A DNA stretch of 64,000 nt from positions 62,001 through 126,000 of the forward strand of contig CACOXS010000001.1 of assembly GCA_902631255.1 (NCBI GenBank), read 5' to 3'. Shown in pieces: positions 18,412-29,263 of the stretch. The DNA comes from an uncultured Pelagibacteraceae bacterium. GTDB taxonomy: Bacteria > Pseudomonadota > Alphaproteobacteria > Pelagibacterales > Pelagibacteraceae. The position numbers and the translations under genes are program-made. Position 1 is the first letter of the stretch. The number at the start of each line of letters is the position of its first letter. The notes under the pieces are model-generated. The model was not told the origin of the DNA, made no database searches, and saw only the letters and a list, made by a program, of their open reading frames with translations.

Positions 18412-20147
18412 TACCTCTGAAATTGTTTATCATGAAAATTTTTATAAATTTTTGAATTAATTAGTAAATCTTCATGTTTTCCATAATCAATTATTTTTCC
18501 AGAGTCTATGACAAATATTTTATTTGAGTTTAAAATAGTCGAAAGTCTGTGAGCAATTACAATTGTAGTTTTATTTTTTGTTAAGATTTTTAAAGCATCT
18601 TGTATTTTTTTTTCAGTTTCTGAGTCTAAAGAGGAAGTTGCTTCATCTAATAAAATAATTGAACTTTTTTTTAGCATTGCTCTTGCTATCGAAATTCTTT
18701 GTTTTTCTCCTCCAGATAATCTAACGCCATCTTCACCAATTAATGTCTCATATTTTTCAGGTAAATTTTTTATAAACTCTTCACAATGTGAAAGTTTAGC
18801 TGCTTCAAATATTTCTTCATCACTTGCATCTAGATTAGCATATTTAATATTGTTTCTAATTGTATCATCAAAAAGAGTTGTTTCTTGACTAACTAAAGAA
18901 ATATTTTTTCTCAAAGAATGTAATGTGACATCATAAATCGATTGATTATCTATTGAAATATCACCAGATTTACAATCGTAAAACCTTGGAATTAAACTTA
19001 AAATAGTAGATTTACCGGAGCCGCTATGACCAACTAGTGAAGTCATTTTTCCTCCTTCAAAATCTAAATTAATTTTTTTTAAAACATCACCATCAGAATT
19101 TTTATAACTAAATAATACATCTTTAAATTTAATGTTTGCATTTTCGATGTAAATTTCTTGAGCATTTTCCTTATTTTTTATAATGTTTTTTGTATCAACC
19201 ACCGGCAAGATCCTTCCAGCCGCAGAAAGACCTTGATTAACTATGATATTCAAGGTCGAAAGAGACCTAACTGGTTGATATGCAAGCATCATCGCAGCGA
19301 GAAATGAAAAAAAATTGTTTACACTTAACTCATTACTGGCAATTAACTTCCCCGAGTAGAAGATTAAAATTGCTATCATAAACCCAGTGAGAACCTCCAT
19401 TATAGGAGATATTCTTACGACCACGATTCCAATTTTTTTATTTTTTTCTTTAAGTTGATCTAAATAATCATTGGCTCTATTAGTCTCATATTTTTCTTTT
19501 TGAAAAATTTTAGTTAATTTGTGATTTTTAAATAGTTCAACTAGGTACCTTGTTAAAAAACCTGACTTTTCTTGAGCCTGAGTTGTAACCTTACCCATTC
19601 TTTTACCAAGGGATCTTGCAGCTGTGCTAGCTATTGGAATCAATATTATTGCAATTAATGAAAGCTTCCAATTTTGTAAAAACATGACAGTTAATAGACC
19701 TATCAAAGTTAAACTATCTTTAAAGAGATTAAGAATTCCATTACTTAACAAATTGGTTATATGAAGAACATCATAAGTTAAATTAGAAATAAATTTACCT
19801 GAGTGCTTTTCATCTATTGATTGAGTATCTGCATTTATTAAAGTACCCAACATATCTATCTGTAGCTTTTTTTTTATTTCTTCTGCAACGTTGATCATCA
19901 TCACTTTAGCCAAATAAAGTGATACACCTTTAGTTGTAAATGCTAAAATTATTAGAATAGGTATTAAAATTAATAATGATTGGTCTTTTTGAATAAAGAT
20001 TTTATCAATTGCTGGGTCTAAGAGCCAAGCGATCGCTGAAGTGCTTCCTGCTACTAACAATGAAAAAAATATTGCCAAAAAAATTTGTTTCAAATATTTT
20101 TTTGTATAATCTTTATAAAGTCTTTTAAGAATTTTTGTCTTGTTCAT
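18411..20147 (-). CDS. msbA: Lipid A export ABC transporter (MsbA type)
   Basis: About 578 residues: an N-terminal six-helix membrane domain fused to an ATPase. The ATPase has Walker A GHSGSGKSTIL, signature RLSGGEKQRISIARAML and Walker B IILLDEATSSLD followed by the switch HRLST. MsbA flips lipid A-core across the inner membrane, which fits its place between ubiA and waaA-lpxK-lpxL. The track start is TTG 20153; ATG 20147 is preferred and leaves a 2-nt gap to ubiA. Some relatives export other lipids, so the substrate is inferred from context. Confidence 0.9.
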   Translation of the reverse strand: MNKTKILKRLYKDYTKKYLKQIFLAIFFSLLVAGSTSAIAWLLDPAIDKIFIQKDQSLLILIPILIILAFTTKGVSLYLAKVMMINVAEEIKKKLQIDMLGTLINADTQSIDEKHSGKFISNLTYDVLHITNLLSNGILNLFKDSLTLIGLLTVMFLQNWKLSLIAIILIPIASTAARSLGKRMGKVTTQAQEKSGFLTRYLVELFKNHKLTKIFQKEKYETNRANDYLDQLKEKNKKIGIVVVRISPIMEVLTGFMIAILIFYSGKLIASNELSVNNFFSFLAAMMLAYQPVRSLSTLNIIVNQGLSAAGRILPVVDTKNIIKNKENAQEIYIENANIKFKDVLFSYKNSDGDVLKKINLDFEGGKMTSLVGHSGSGKSTILSLIPRFYDCKSGDISIDNQSIYDVTLHSLRKNISLVSQETTLFDDTIRNNIKYANLDASDEEIFEAAKLSHCEEFIKNLPEKYETLIGEDGVRLSGGEKQRISIARAMLKKSSIILLDEATSSLDSETEKKIQDALKILTKNKTTIVIAHRLSTILNSNKIFVIDSGKIIDYGKHEDLLINSKIYKNFHDKQFQR

Positions 20148-20149
20148 TA

Positions 20150-21013
20150 TCAAAACAACTTTCCAATTAAAATGTTAAAAAATATAATAATACCCAGACT
20201 ATTATTGCTCTTAAAAACCTTTAAACATGAAGTGGGATTTTTTGAGTCAAAATTATTTATTTGATAAATTAAGTGTATTATTGGAATTAAAATTAATAAA
20301 AAATATACTGGACTAAAACTCATTATTAGTCCCCCAATAATAAGAGAAGATACCAGTGATACATAGCATAATATTAAAAAAATTTTTGCTGTTCCTTTAA
20401 ACTTTATTGAAGTTGATTTCACTCCTATAATTTCATCATCTTTAATATCTTGGAATCCATAAACAGTGTCATATCCTAGTGTCCAAAATATGGCTCCAAT
20501 ATAAAAAATCATCGGTGTAAGGCTTATTTGTTCTGATATGGAAGTCCAACCAAGTATTAATCCATAATTGAATGTAATTCCTAAAAAAAGTTGTGGCCAA
20601 TATGTAAATCTTTTCATTAAAGGATATGTGAAAGCTAAAGGCATAGATGCCAAGGCAATAATAATTGTAAAATAATTAAAATTTATCAGAACTAAAAAAG
20701 CAAGTGAGCACAAGATTAACACATATAGCAATCCAATTTTAATAGTTATTTTTCCTGAAGCTATTGGTCTATCTTGAGTTCTATCAACTCTTTTATCAAA
20801 TTTTCTGTCTAAAATATCATTAACTATACATCCTGCAGATCTCATTAAAACTGAACCAAGAAAAAAAAGTAAGAGATAATTGAAATAAATTTGAAGATTA
20901 TTAGAAAAATCGTAAATCAAAGTTAATCCCCAAGCGCATGGCCAGAATAGCAACATGTAACCAATTGGTTTTTTTAGCCTCGTAAGCTCAATAAATAAAT
21001 TTAATTGGTCCAT
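20150..21013 (-). CDS. ubiA: 4-hydroxybenzoate polyprenyltransferase
   Basis: A 287-residue integral membrane prenyltransferase of ubiquinone synthesis. The two Asp-rich motifs are present: NDILDRKFDKRVDRT and the second DIKDDEIIGVKS. It has about eight hydrophobic segments. The product supplies quinone to the bc1 and oxidase complexes encoded elsewhere in this window. It starts the leftward lipid A operon; DUF2721 is divergent on the right. Confidence 0.95.
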   Translation of the reverse strand: MDQLNLFIELTRLKKPIGYMLLFWPCAWGLTLIYDFSNNLQIYFNYLLLFFLGSVLMRSAGCIVNDILDRKFDKRVDRTQDRPIASGKITIKIGLLYVLILCSLAFLVLINFNYFTIIIALASMPLAFTYPLMKRFTYWPQLFLGITFNYGLILGWTSISEQISLTPMIFYIGAIFWTLGYDTVYGFQDIKDDEIIGVKSTSIKFKGTAKIFLILCYVSLVSSLIIGGLIMSFSPVYFLLILIPIIHLIYQINNFDSKNPTSCLKVFKSNNSLGIIIFFNILIGKLF

Positions 21014-21065
21014 AAAATTTTACTTGTAAATAACAAAGCCAAGATTGATAATCAAATTGATTCGT

Positions 21066-21473
21066 ATGAATATAGATTACACTGTTACCGCATTAATGTT
21101 TCCTGCAATCCCACTGATAATGGGAGTGTATTCTAATAGGTTTCATACTTTGAGTTCTCTAATAAGAAAAATACATGATGAGTACGTATTTGAAAAACAC
21201 ACCCCACCTGAATGGAAAGACCAATTGATAAATTTAGAGAAAAGAATTGGTGTTTTAAAATTAAGTATTTTATTTGCTGCTTTTGGATTTTTGTTCAATA
21301 TGCTAACTGTTTTCGGTCTTTATTTACAGGAACTTTTTATTGCAAGAATAATTTTTGGATCATGTTGTTTATCAATGATGATTTCAATTATATTTTTTAT
21401 TATTGAAATTCAGATCTCAACTAAGGCTCTTAGACTTCATCTTTCTGACATGGATATTCAATTTAAGGAATAA
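21066..21473 (+). CDS. DUF2721 family membrane protein
   Basis: A 135-residue protein with three hydrophobic segments. The N-terminal segment (TALMFPAIPLIMGVYSNRFHTLSSLIRKIH) and the two C-terminal helices around FAAFGFLFNMLTVFGLYL fit DUF2721, function unknown. ATG 21066 is preferred over the TTG start at 21045 because DUF2721 proteins begin with a short leader before the first helix. It overlaps the convergent quinone oxidoreductase by 11 nt. Confidence 0.8.
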   Translation: MNIDYTVTALMFPAIPLIMGVYSNRFHTLSSLIRKIHDEYVFEKHTPPEWKDQLINLEKRIGVLKLSILFAAFGFLFNMLTVFGLYLQELFIARIIFGSCCLSMMISIIFFIIEIQISTKALRLHLSDMDIQFKE

Positions 21474-22434
21474 TTACTGCTGGACCCGTTAACAATCTTG
21501 CCTCTAAATCTTTATGAGCTTGAGCAGCATCTGTTAAAGAGTATTTTTTTGAAATTTCTACTTTAAATTTGTTAGATAAAATTGCATCAAAAACTTTTTT
21601 TGCTGACTCAACTAATTCCTCTCTTTTAATCGTATAATGCGCGATGGATGGTCGAGTAAAAAATAATCCTTTAGCATTAATATCTTTTTTTACATCAATA
21701 GTATCAACATACCCAGATGCATTTCCAAATGCTACCATCATACCTCTAACTTTTAATGTTTCAATTGAGCCTTTAAATGTTTTTATTCCAACACCATCAT
21801 AAACAACATCAATACCATTTTTTCCTGTAATTTTTTCAACTTCTTCTGAGAAATTTTTTTCAGAATAATTAATTACATGATGACAGCCATTTTTTTTGGC
21901 AATTTCTTCTTTAGCTTTTGAACCAACTGTTCCAATAACTTCTGCACCTAGAGAATTAGCCCAAGGGCACAAGATTTGACCAAGAGCTCCAGCTGCTGCA
22001 TGATAAAGCACTTTGTCTCCTTTTTTTAATGGATAAGCTCTGTGCAATAGATATTCTGCAGTAATTCCTTTTAATGTTATACAAGATGCCACCTCATCAG
22101 AAATTCCGTCAGGAACTGAAATTAATTTTTCCTCAGGCATAATTTGTTTTTCTGAATACGCTCCAATTGGCATTGATGCATGCGTAACTCTATCGCCAAC
22201 TTTAAATAATTTTACTTCAGATCCTATTTCTTCAATAACGCCACTTGCTTCAAGGCCAATACCACTCGGTAATGGAATAGGGTAGAGTCCTGTCCTGTGA
22301 TATATATCTATATAATTTAGACCTATTGATTTGTTTTTAATTAAGACCTCTTTTGGACCTGGTTTTCCTATGTCTATATCCTTAATAACCAAAACCTCTG
22401 GTCCACCAAATTTCTCTATCTGTATTGATTTCAT
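21463..22434 (-). CDS. NADPH:quinone oxidoreductase (zinc-less MDR family)
   Basis: A 323-residue medium-chain reductase. It begins MKSIQIEKFGGPEVL, has IGLNYIDIYHRTGLYP, the nucleotide-binding segment HAAAGALGQILCPWANSLGA and the DVVYDGVG motif. No structural or catalytic zinc Cys cluster is visible, as expected for the quinone reductase (qor) branch. The real acceptor is unknown. It lies 3 nt downstream of the pirin gene and shares the oxidative-stress-like neighbourhood with DoxX. Confidence 0.88.
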   Translation of the reverse strand: MKSIQIEKFGGPEVLVIKDIDIGKPGPKEVLIKNKSIGLNYIDIYHRTGLYPIPLPSGIGLEASGVIEEIGSEVKLFKVGDRVTHASMPIGAYSEKQIMPEEKLISVPDGISDEVASCITLKGITAEYLLHRAYPLKKGDKVLYHAAAGALGQILCPWANSLGAEVIGTVGSKAKEEIAKKNGCHHVINYSEKNFSEEVEKITGKNGIDVVYDGVGIKTFKGSIETLKVRGMMVAFGNASGYVDTIDVKKDINAKGLFFTRPSIAHYTIKREELVESAKKVFDAILSNKFKVEISKKYSLTDAAQAHKDLEARLLTGPAVIIP

Positions 22435-22437
22435 TTT

Positions 22438-23274
22438 TTATTTTACAAATGTGCCGTTATGATAATCTTGAACGGCCTGCAATATCTCTGCTTTAGTGTT
22501 CATTACAAACGGACCACCTCTTGCAATTTCTTCATTTATTGGTTTTCCAGAAATAACTAAAAATTTAGCCTTTGATAAAGCTCTGACTTTCAAATTTTCA
22601 CCTCTTGTAAGTAATATCAAGGTGCTATCCTTAACATTTACATGTTTTTGCTCACCAATCTTTATTTCACCATCTATTAAATAAATAAAACTATTGTGTG
22701 TAAATGGGAGAAGAAAATTAAAATTCTTATCTTTATTTAGTTCGACATCAAAATAAACTGGTTCAACATTGTGACCTTTGACTGGACCTTCTGCCTTTTC
22801 AAACTTACCAGCTATAACTTTTACTTTTTTATCATTATCTTGATGTACGCTCATTTTATCTGCATCAATATAAATATACTCAGGTTTGCTCATTTTTAAT
22901 TTTGCTGGCATGTTGATCCATAGCTGAAATCCATGAAGTTTCCCTTCTTTCATTGCAGGCATCTCTGAGTGGATAATACCACTTCCAGTTTTCATCCATT
23001 GGACATCACCAGCAGTCATTTTACCTTCACCGCCTGTACTATCCTTATGTTCAAAATCACCAGCAAGCATGTAAGTCACAGTTTCAATTCCTCGGTGGGG
23101 GTGTGGAGGAAAACCAGCTACATAATCATCACTATTTTCAGAGCCAAATTCGTCTAGCATCAAAAAAGGATCAAAGTAATTGGGTTCAACTCCAATACTT
23201 CTTTTTAATTTTACTCCAGCTCCATCTGAAGCTGGGATCGGATCGATGATTTGTTTTACTTCAATATTTTTCAT
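22438..23274 (-). CDS. Pirin-family cupin protein
   Basis: A 278-residue protein of two cupin domains. The N-terminal half has the metal ligands FPPHPHRGIETVTYML with GSGIIHSEMP; a second cupin (about residues 170-270) follows. Some bacterial pirins have quercetinase activity; others act as redox-linked regulators, so no substrate is assigned. It precedes the quinone reductase gene by 3 nt. Confidence 0.9.
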   Translation of the reverse strand: MKNIEVKQIIDPIPASDGAGVKLKRSIGVEPNYFDPFLMLDEFGSENSDDYVAGFPPHPHRGIETVTYMLAGDFEHKDSTGGEGKMTAGDVQWMKTGSGIIHSEMPAMKEGKLHGFQLWINMPAKLKMSKPEYIYIDADKMSVHQDNDKKVKVIAGKFEKAEGPVKGHNVEPVYFDVELNKDKNFNFLLPFTHNSFIYLIDGEIKIGEQKHVNVKDSTLILLTRGENLKVRALSKAKFLVISGKPINEEIARGGPFVMNTKAEILQAVQDYHNGTFVK

Positions 23275-23310
23275 CCGCTTTAATTAACGAATTAATTATT
23301 AATTTCAAGA

Positions 23311-23679
23311 TCACTTTTTATCTAAACAAAAACCTTTAGCACCATTAACTACCAAGAATAAAAAACCACCAGCTAAAGCAATGTTTTTAAGAAAAGCAGT
23401 AAGCTGTACCTGATCAGCAAAATCATTGTGAAAAATAATAGCTGTTGCAAAACAAAATAAACTTAAAGCCGCAGCAGCAATTCTGGTTTGATAGCCGATT
23501 ACAATCAGAATGGGTCCAATTATTTCAAGAGCAATTGCAGGTATAATTAAAATTCCAGGCAAGCCAAAACTTTCCATCCAACCTGTGGTTCCCTCATAAT
23601 TATTGATTTTAAAAATTCCATTTAAAAAAAATAATGCAGATATTAAAACTCTTGCAAATAAATCTAGTAGTTTAATCAT
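23311..23679 (-). CDS. DoxX-family membrane protein
   Basis: A 122-residue protein with four hydrophobic segments, opening LLDLFARVLISALFFLNGIFKI. It then has the G...GLPGILIIPAIALEIIGPILIVIGYQTR stretch characteristic of DoxX/DoxD-like proteins. Relatives are linked to thiosulfate:quinone oxidation or oxidative stress, but the role here is unknown. It lies upstream of pirin and the quinone reductase on the same strand (36 nt gap), forming a plausible three-gene redox unit. A 97-nt gap upstream may hold its promoter. Confidence 0.85.
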   Translation of the reverse strand: MIKLLDLFARVLISALFFLNGIFKINNYEGTTGWMESFGLPGILIIPAIALEIIGPILIVIGYQTRIAAAALSLFCFATAIIFHNDFADQVQLTAFLKNIALAGGFLFLVVNGAKGFCLDKK

Positions 23680-23776
23680 GTTAAATTAATATTAGTTAAT
23701 ACAATGGCGGATTGTAACATTCTTTTCAAGCACAAAAAAAAATATTTTGTCACCTTTGATCCTTATTTTTAAAATA

Positions 23777-24439
23777 TTAAACTAATTGAATTAGTTCGTT
23801 AAGATCTGTAATTTGATATTTTGGTTCAAAATCTAAGTTATCAAAAATGTTATTATTTCTATTTACCCAAATAGATTGGTACCCATAATTTCCACCACCT
23901 GAAACATCCCAAGTATTGGCACTTAAAAATGCAACTTCACTCTTGTTTATATTATATTTTTTTATAGGCATATCATAAACTCTAGAACTTGGTTTATATA
24001 CGCCAACTTTTTCTATAGAAAATATATCATCAAATAAATTGTCCAAATGATTACTTTGAACTAATTCATCTAATAGTGATGGAGTACCGTTTGATAAAAT
24101 AGCTAATTTAAATTTTTTTTCTTTTAGAGTTTTCAAAGTTTCTGGAACCTCTTCAAAAGGTGATAGCACTTTATATAAATTTAATAGTTCATTTCTCATT
24201 GATGGATCAATATCAAAAGCTTTAATTGATTTATCTAAACTATCTTCTGTAACTTGCCAAAAATCTTTGTGTCTATCCATTAAACTTCTAAGCCAAGTAT
24301 ATTCTAATTGAGTGGTCCTCCAAAAGTTTGCAAATCTCTCCCATTTATCTCCAATTTTATCTTTGCATTTTTCTGCAGCTGAATTAACATCAAACAACGT
24401 TCCATAAGCATCAAAAATTATTGCTTTAATATTTTTCAT
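23777..24439 (-). CDS. Haloacid dehalogenase type II-like HAD hydrolase
   Basis: A 220-residue HAD protein. Motif I is AIIFDAYGTLFDVNSAA, in the form used by L-2-haloacid dehalogenases. Motif II is LAILSNGTPSLL, Lys is in VGVYKPSSRVYDMP and motif IV is VAFLSANTWDVSGGGNYGY. The C-terminal pattern is that of the type II family. Natural substrates in marine bacteria are not known. It stands alone, divergent from rsmE by 17 nt. Confidence 0.88.
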   Translation of the reverse strand: MKNIKAIIFDAYGTLFDVNSAAEKCKDKIGDKWERFANFWRTTQLEYTWLRSLMDRHKDFWQVTEDSLDKSIKAFDIDPSMRNELLNLYKVLSPFEEVPETLKTLKEKKFKLAILSNGTPSLLDELVQSNHLDNLFDDIFSIEKVGVYKPSSRVYDMPIKKYNINKSEVAFLSANTWDVSGGGNYGYQSIWVNRNNNIFDNLDFEPKYQITDLNELIQLV

Positions 24440-24456
24440 AAATTAATTTAACATAT

Positions 24457-25158
24457 ATGAGTAATATAAGATTATTTTTTTCGAGTACATTATCAAAAAA
24501 TATGATCGATAAATTAGATAAATCCCAATCTCATTATTTGACCAAAGTAATGAGACTAAAAAAAAATGATATTTTTTCTTTATTTAATGAAACTGGTGAA
24601 TGGGAAGCAAAAATTTTGAATATCACAAAAGATTTTGTTGAATTTAAATCAACCAAACAATTAAGACTAAAAGAAAATGTCCAAGAATTATGGTTAGCAT
24701 TTTCACCTATTAAATCAAATTATCAAAACTTTATGATTCAAAAAGCAACTGAATTAGGTATTTCAAAATTTTTACCAATAATTTTCGATCGAACTATTGT
24801 AAGAAAGATTAATAAAGATCGGCTAGAAAAAATAGTTGTAGAAGCATGTGAACAATCAAATCGAATTAGTGTTCCAGCCATCGAGCAAGCACAAAATTTA
24901 AAAAGTTTTCTAAATTCTAATTCAATGAATTTAATTTTCACAGATTTAAATTCAAATAATAAAAAAATTGAAAAAACAAAGTTTTCAGATAAACCAATTT
25001 GCATCATTATAGGTCCTGAGGGAGATTTTTCAGAACACGAAAGGCAGGAGATTCTCTCTTTTAAAGGAGTACAAGCACTTAAAATTAATGACAATATTTT
25101 AAGATCAGAAACCGCAGTGATATCTGCAATTTCGATTATAAATTATGTGATTAATTGA
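24457..25158 (+). CDS. rsmE: 16S rRNA (uracil-1498 N3) methyltransferase
   Basis: A 233-residue SPOUT-fold methyltransferase. Marks are HYLTKVMRLKKND near the N terminus, QKATELGISKFLPI, and the C-terminal knot with IIGPEGDFSEHE and LRSETAVISAISIINY. It modifies U1498 in the decoding region of the 30S subunit. It stands directly before the cox operon but is separated by a 60-nt gap that likely holds the coxB promoter. Confidence 0.94.
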   Translation: MSNIRLFFSSTLSKNMIDKLDKSQSHYLTKVMRLKKNDIFSLFNETGEWEAKILNITKDFVEFKSTKQLRLKENVQELWLAFSPIKSNYQNFMIQKATELGISKFLPIIFDRTIVRKINKDRLEKIVVEACEQSNRISVPAIEQAQNLKSFLNSNSMNLIFTDLNSNNKKIEKTKFSDKPICIIIGPEGDFSEHERQEILSFKGVQALKINDNILRSETAVISAISIINYVIN

Positions 25159-25218
25159 TAAATTGTCGCGAAAACTAAAGTGTAATTTTTACAAAAGGGC
25201 TTTATATACCTAGTTAAA

Positions 25219-26031
25219 ATGAAAAAAATTTTATTTATATTTTCAAGTATTTTAATCTCTCAAAATGCTTATGCAAACCAACCTGTTGATTGGCAATTAG
25301 GTTTCCAAAAAGCGGCATCGGAGTCGATGAGAGATATTGTGGCCTTTCACGATAATTTGTTATTACCGATAATAATAGCGATCAGTGTATTCGTTTTATT
25401 TTTAATGCTTTATGCTTGTGTAAGATTTAGAGCTTCAGCAAATCCTAATCCATCTAAGAGAACTCACAATGTAACTGTCGAAGTTTTATGGACTTTAATT
25501 CCTTGCTTAATTTTAATTGTTATGGCGGTTCCATCATTTAAAATTTTATATAAGCAAGACACGATTCCGAAAGCAGATTTAACAATCAAAGCAATAGGCT
25601 ACCAATGGTATTGGGGTTATGAATATCCTGACGAAAATCTGGAATTTGACTCCTACATGATTGAGGAAAAAGATTTAAAAGCAAATCAACCAAGATTGTT
25701 AGCTGTTGATAATGAAGTTGTTGTTCCAGTTGGCAAAGTAGTTAAAGTTTTAATCACAGCAAATGATGTTTTACATGCATGGGCCTTGCCTTCGTTTGGA
25801 GTAAAAAGGGATGCGGTACCTGGAAGAATCAATGAAACGTGGTTTAAGGCTGAAAAAGTTGGTACTTATTATGGTCAATGTTCAGAACTTTGTGGTATAA
25901 AACATGCGTTTATGCCAATTGCAGTAAAAGTAGTTAGTGAGGATGAATATCAAGAATGGTTATCCGAAGCGCGAGTAAAATTTGCAAAAGAAGAAATAGA
26001 AAATCAAAAACTTAAATTAGCGAGTAAATAA
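25219..26031 (+). CDS. coxB: Cytochrome c oxidase subunit II (CuA)
   Basis: A 270-residue aa3-type oxidase subunit. An N-terminal signal peptide ends near SQNAYA, two membrane helices follow, then the periplasmic CuA domain. The CuA ligands are visible in GQCSELCGIKHAFM together with the conserved YQWYWGYEYP aromatic patch. It receives electrons from cytochrome c and passes them to subunit I. First gene of the cox operon; 3 nt before coxA. Confidence 0.97.
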   Translation: MKKILFIFSSILISQNAYANQPVDWQLGFQKAASESMRDIVAFHDNLLLPIIIAISVFVLFLMLYACVRFRASANPNPSKRTHNVTVEVLWTLIPCLILIVMAVPSFKILYKQDTIPKADLTIKAIGYQWYWGYEYPDENLEFDSYMIEEKDLKANQPRLLAVDNEVVVPVGKVVKVLITANDVLHAWALPSFGVKRDAVPGRINETWFKAEKVGTYYGQCSELCGIKHAFMPIAVKVVSEDEYQEWLSEARVKFAKEEIENQKLKLASK

Positions 26032-27666
<1,635 letters not shown>

Positions 27667-27690
27667 TAAAATTAAGAGTATTAAGAACCG

Positions 27691-28602
27691 ATGGATAATT
27701 CAAGGCTAAAAAAAAGAAGTTTAAGCCAAGAAGATTTATTTAATCTTTCAGAATTATTTAAATTGATGAAGCCAAGAGTTATGTCATTGGTAATTTTTAC
27801 CTGTGCCGTAGGTTTATTAACAGCACCCAACATTGTTTCAACTAAAGATGCAATTATTGGAATTCTTCTCGTTTCATTAGGTGCAGGAGCGGCTGGTGCT
27901 TTAAATATGTGGTATGAGTCTGATCTTGATGCTTTAATGACCAGAACCTGTTTAAGACCGATCCCGACAGGGAAAGTCAATAGAAATCAAGCTTTGATAT
28001 TTGGTGTTACATTATCAATTGTTTCAGTTGTAGCTTTAGATTATTTTACCAACAGAGTTTCTGCTGCAATATTATTACTAACAATATTGTTTTATGTATT
28101 TGTTTATACAATCTGGTTAAAAAGAAGAACTCCACAAAATATAGTTATTGGTGGGGCAGCTGGTGCTTTTCCACCAGTTATAGGATGGACTATTGCTACA
28201 GGCACTATATCACTTGAACCATTAACATTTTTTTTAATAATATTTTTTTGGACACCCTCTCATTTTTGGGCGCTTAGTTTATACAAGTCCGATGATTACC
28301 GAAAAGCTAAAATACCAATGTTGCCACTTACCAATGGAATAGAAAGTACCAAAATCAATATATTCATTTATTCTTTATTGATGATACCAGTAATTATTTT
28401 TCCATATTTAATTAATTTTGTTGGCCTAACATTTTTAATTCCATCATTGCTATTAACTTTCTATTACAATTTTTTATGTTATGAGTTGTTGAATTATAAA
28501 AAAAATAGATTTAACTCTAAGAAAGCAAAAGCTATATTTGGATATTCTATATTGTATTTATTTTTAGTTTTTGTTCTGTTTTTGATTGATAAGATAATAT
28601 GA
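27691..28602 (+). CDS. ctaB: Heme O synthase (protoheme IX farnesyltransferase)
   Basis: A 303-residue UbiA-superfamily membrane enzyme that farnesylates heme b for the oxidase. The motif region NMWYESDLDALMTRTCLRPIPTG fits CtaB/CyoE, and KRRTPQNIVIGGAAGAFPPVIGW is the second hallmark. It lies 24 nt after coxA. Its last bases overlap the small ORF at 28599. Confidence 0.96.
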   Translation: MDNSRLKKRSLSQEDLFNLSELFKLMKPRVMSLVIFTCAVGLLTAPNIVSTKDAIIGILLVSLGAGAAGALNMWYESDLDALMTRTCLRPIPTGKVNRNQALIFGVTLSIVSVVALDYFTNRVSAAILLLTILFYVFVYTIWLKRRTPQNIVIGGAAGAFPPVIGWTIATGTISLEPLTFFLIIFFWTPSHFWALSLYKSDDYRKAKIPMLPLTNGIESTKINIFIYSLLMIPVIIFPYLINFVGLTFLIPSLLLTFYYNFLCYELLNYKKNRFNSKKAKAIFGYSILYLFLVFVLFLIDKII

Positions 28603-28724
28603 TTACACCAGATAAAAAAACAAAAAGAAAAAATATTATTACGGCATTAGCTATTATTGCGTTTATGATTTTTCTTTTCTTTTTTACTTTATATAACACA
28701 GGGGTATTTGATAGGTCGATATGA
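28599..28724 (+). CDS. Small single-pass membrane protein between ctaB and ctaG (CoxF-like position)
   Basis: Missed by the track. ATG 28599 overlaps the ctaB stop and the ORF ends at 28724, overlapping the ctaG start by 4 nt. The 41-residue product starts MITPDKKTKRKN, has one hydrophobic helix and ends FTLYNTGVFDRSI. Its basic N terminus plus one helix matches the small uncharacterised protein found at this place in many alphaproteobacterial cox operons. The tight overlaps make coding likely; the role is inferred as oxidase assembly. Confidence 0.7.
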   Translation: MITPDKKTKRKNIITALAIIAFMIFLFFFTLYNTGVFDRSI

Positions 28725-29254
28725 TAGAAAAAAAGAAATTAACACCATTAGTTCTAGCTGGGATTTTTGTTTTGATGTTAGGTTTATCATACGCATCGGT
28801 GCCTCTTTATGAGATTTTTTGTAGAGTTACTGGTTTTGGAGGAACTACTCAAGTAGCAGATAAAGCTCCAAAAATTGTTTTAGATAAAGTAGTTAGTGTA
28901 AGATTTGATACCAATGTTAATAATTTACCATGGGACTTTAAAGCAAAATCAAATGTGATGGATGTTAAAGTGGGTCAAGTAAACAAAATTGAGTTTGAGG
29001 TAACCAATAATAGCAATGAACCAACTGCAGGTGTAGCAAGTTTTAATGTTTCACCCTCAAGCTTTGGAAAATATTATAGTAAACTTGGTTGTTTTTGCTT
29101 TGAAAAACAAGAATTAAAAGCTGGTGAAACTGCTACCTACGTGATGACTTTTTATTTAGACCCGGAAATGGTCAATGATGCAACAGTAAAAAATTTACAG
29201 GATGTAACTATGTCGTATACTTTTTTCTCGACAGATTACTATAAACAATCATAA
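28721..29254 (+). CDS. ctaG: Cytochrome c oxidase assembly protein CtaG/Cox11
   Basis: A 177-residue protein with one N-terminal membrane helix and a periplasmic domain that delivers copper to CuB in subunit I. The copper motif GCFCFEKQ (CxC) is intact; other marks are ASVPLYEIFCRVTGFGG near the N terminus and FYLDPEMVND. It overlaps the upstream small ORF and lies 9 nt before coxC. Confidence 0.96.
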   Translation: MIEKKKLTPLVLAGIFVLMLGLSYASVPLYEIFCRVTGFGGTTQVADKAPKIVLDKVVSVRFDTNVNNLPWDFKAKSNVMDVKVGQVNKIEFEVTNNSNEPTAGVASFNVSPSSFGKYYSKLGCFCFEKQELKAGETATYVMTFYLDPEMVNDATVKNLQDVTMSYTFFSTDYYKQS

Positions 29255-29263
29255 TTCAAAAAA

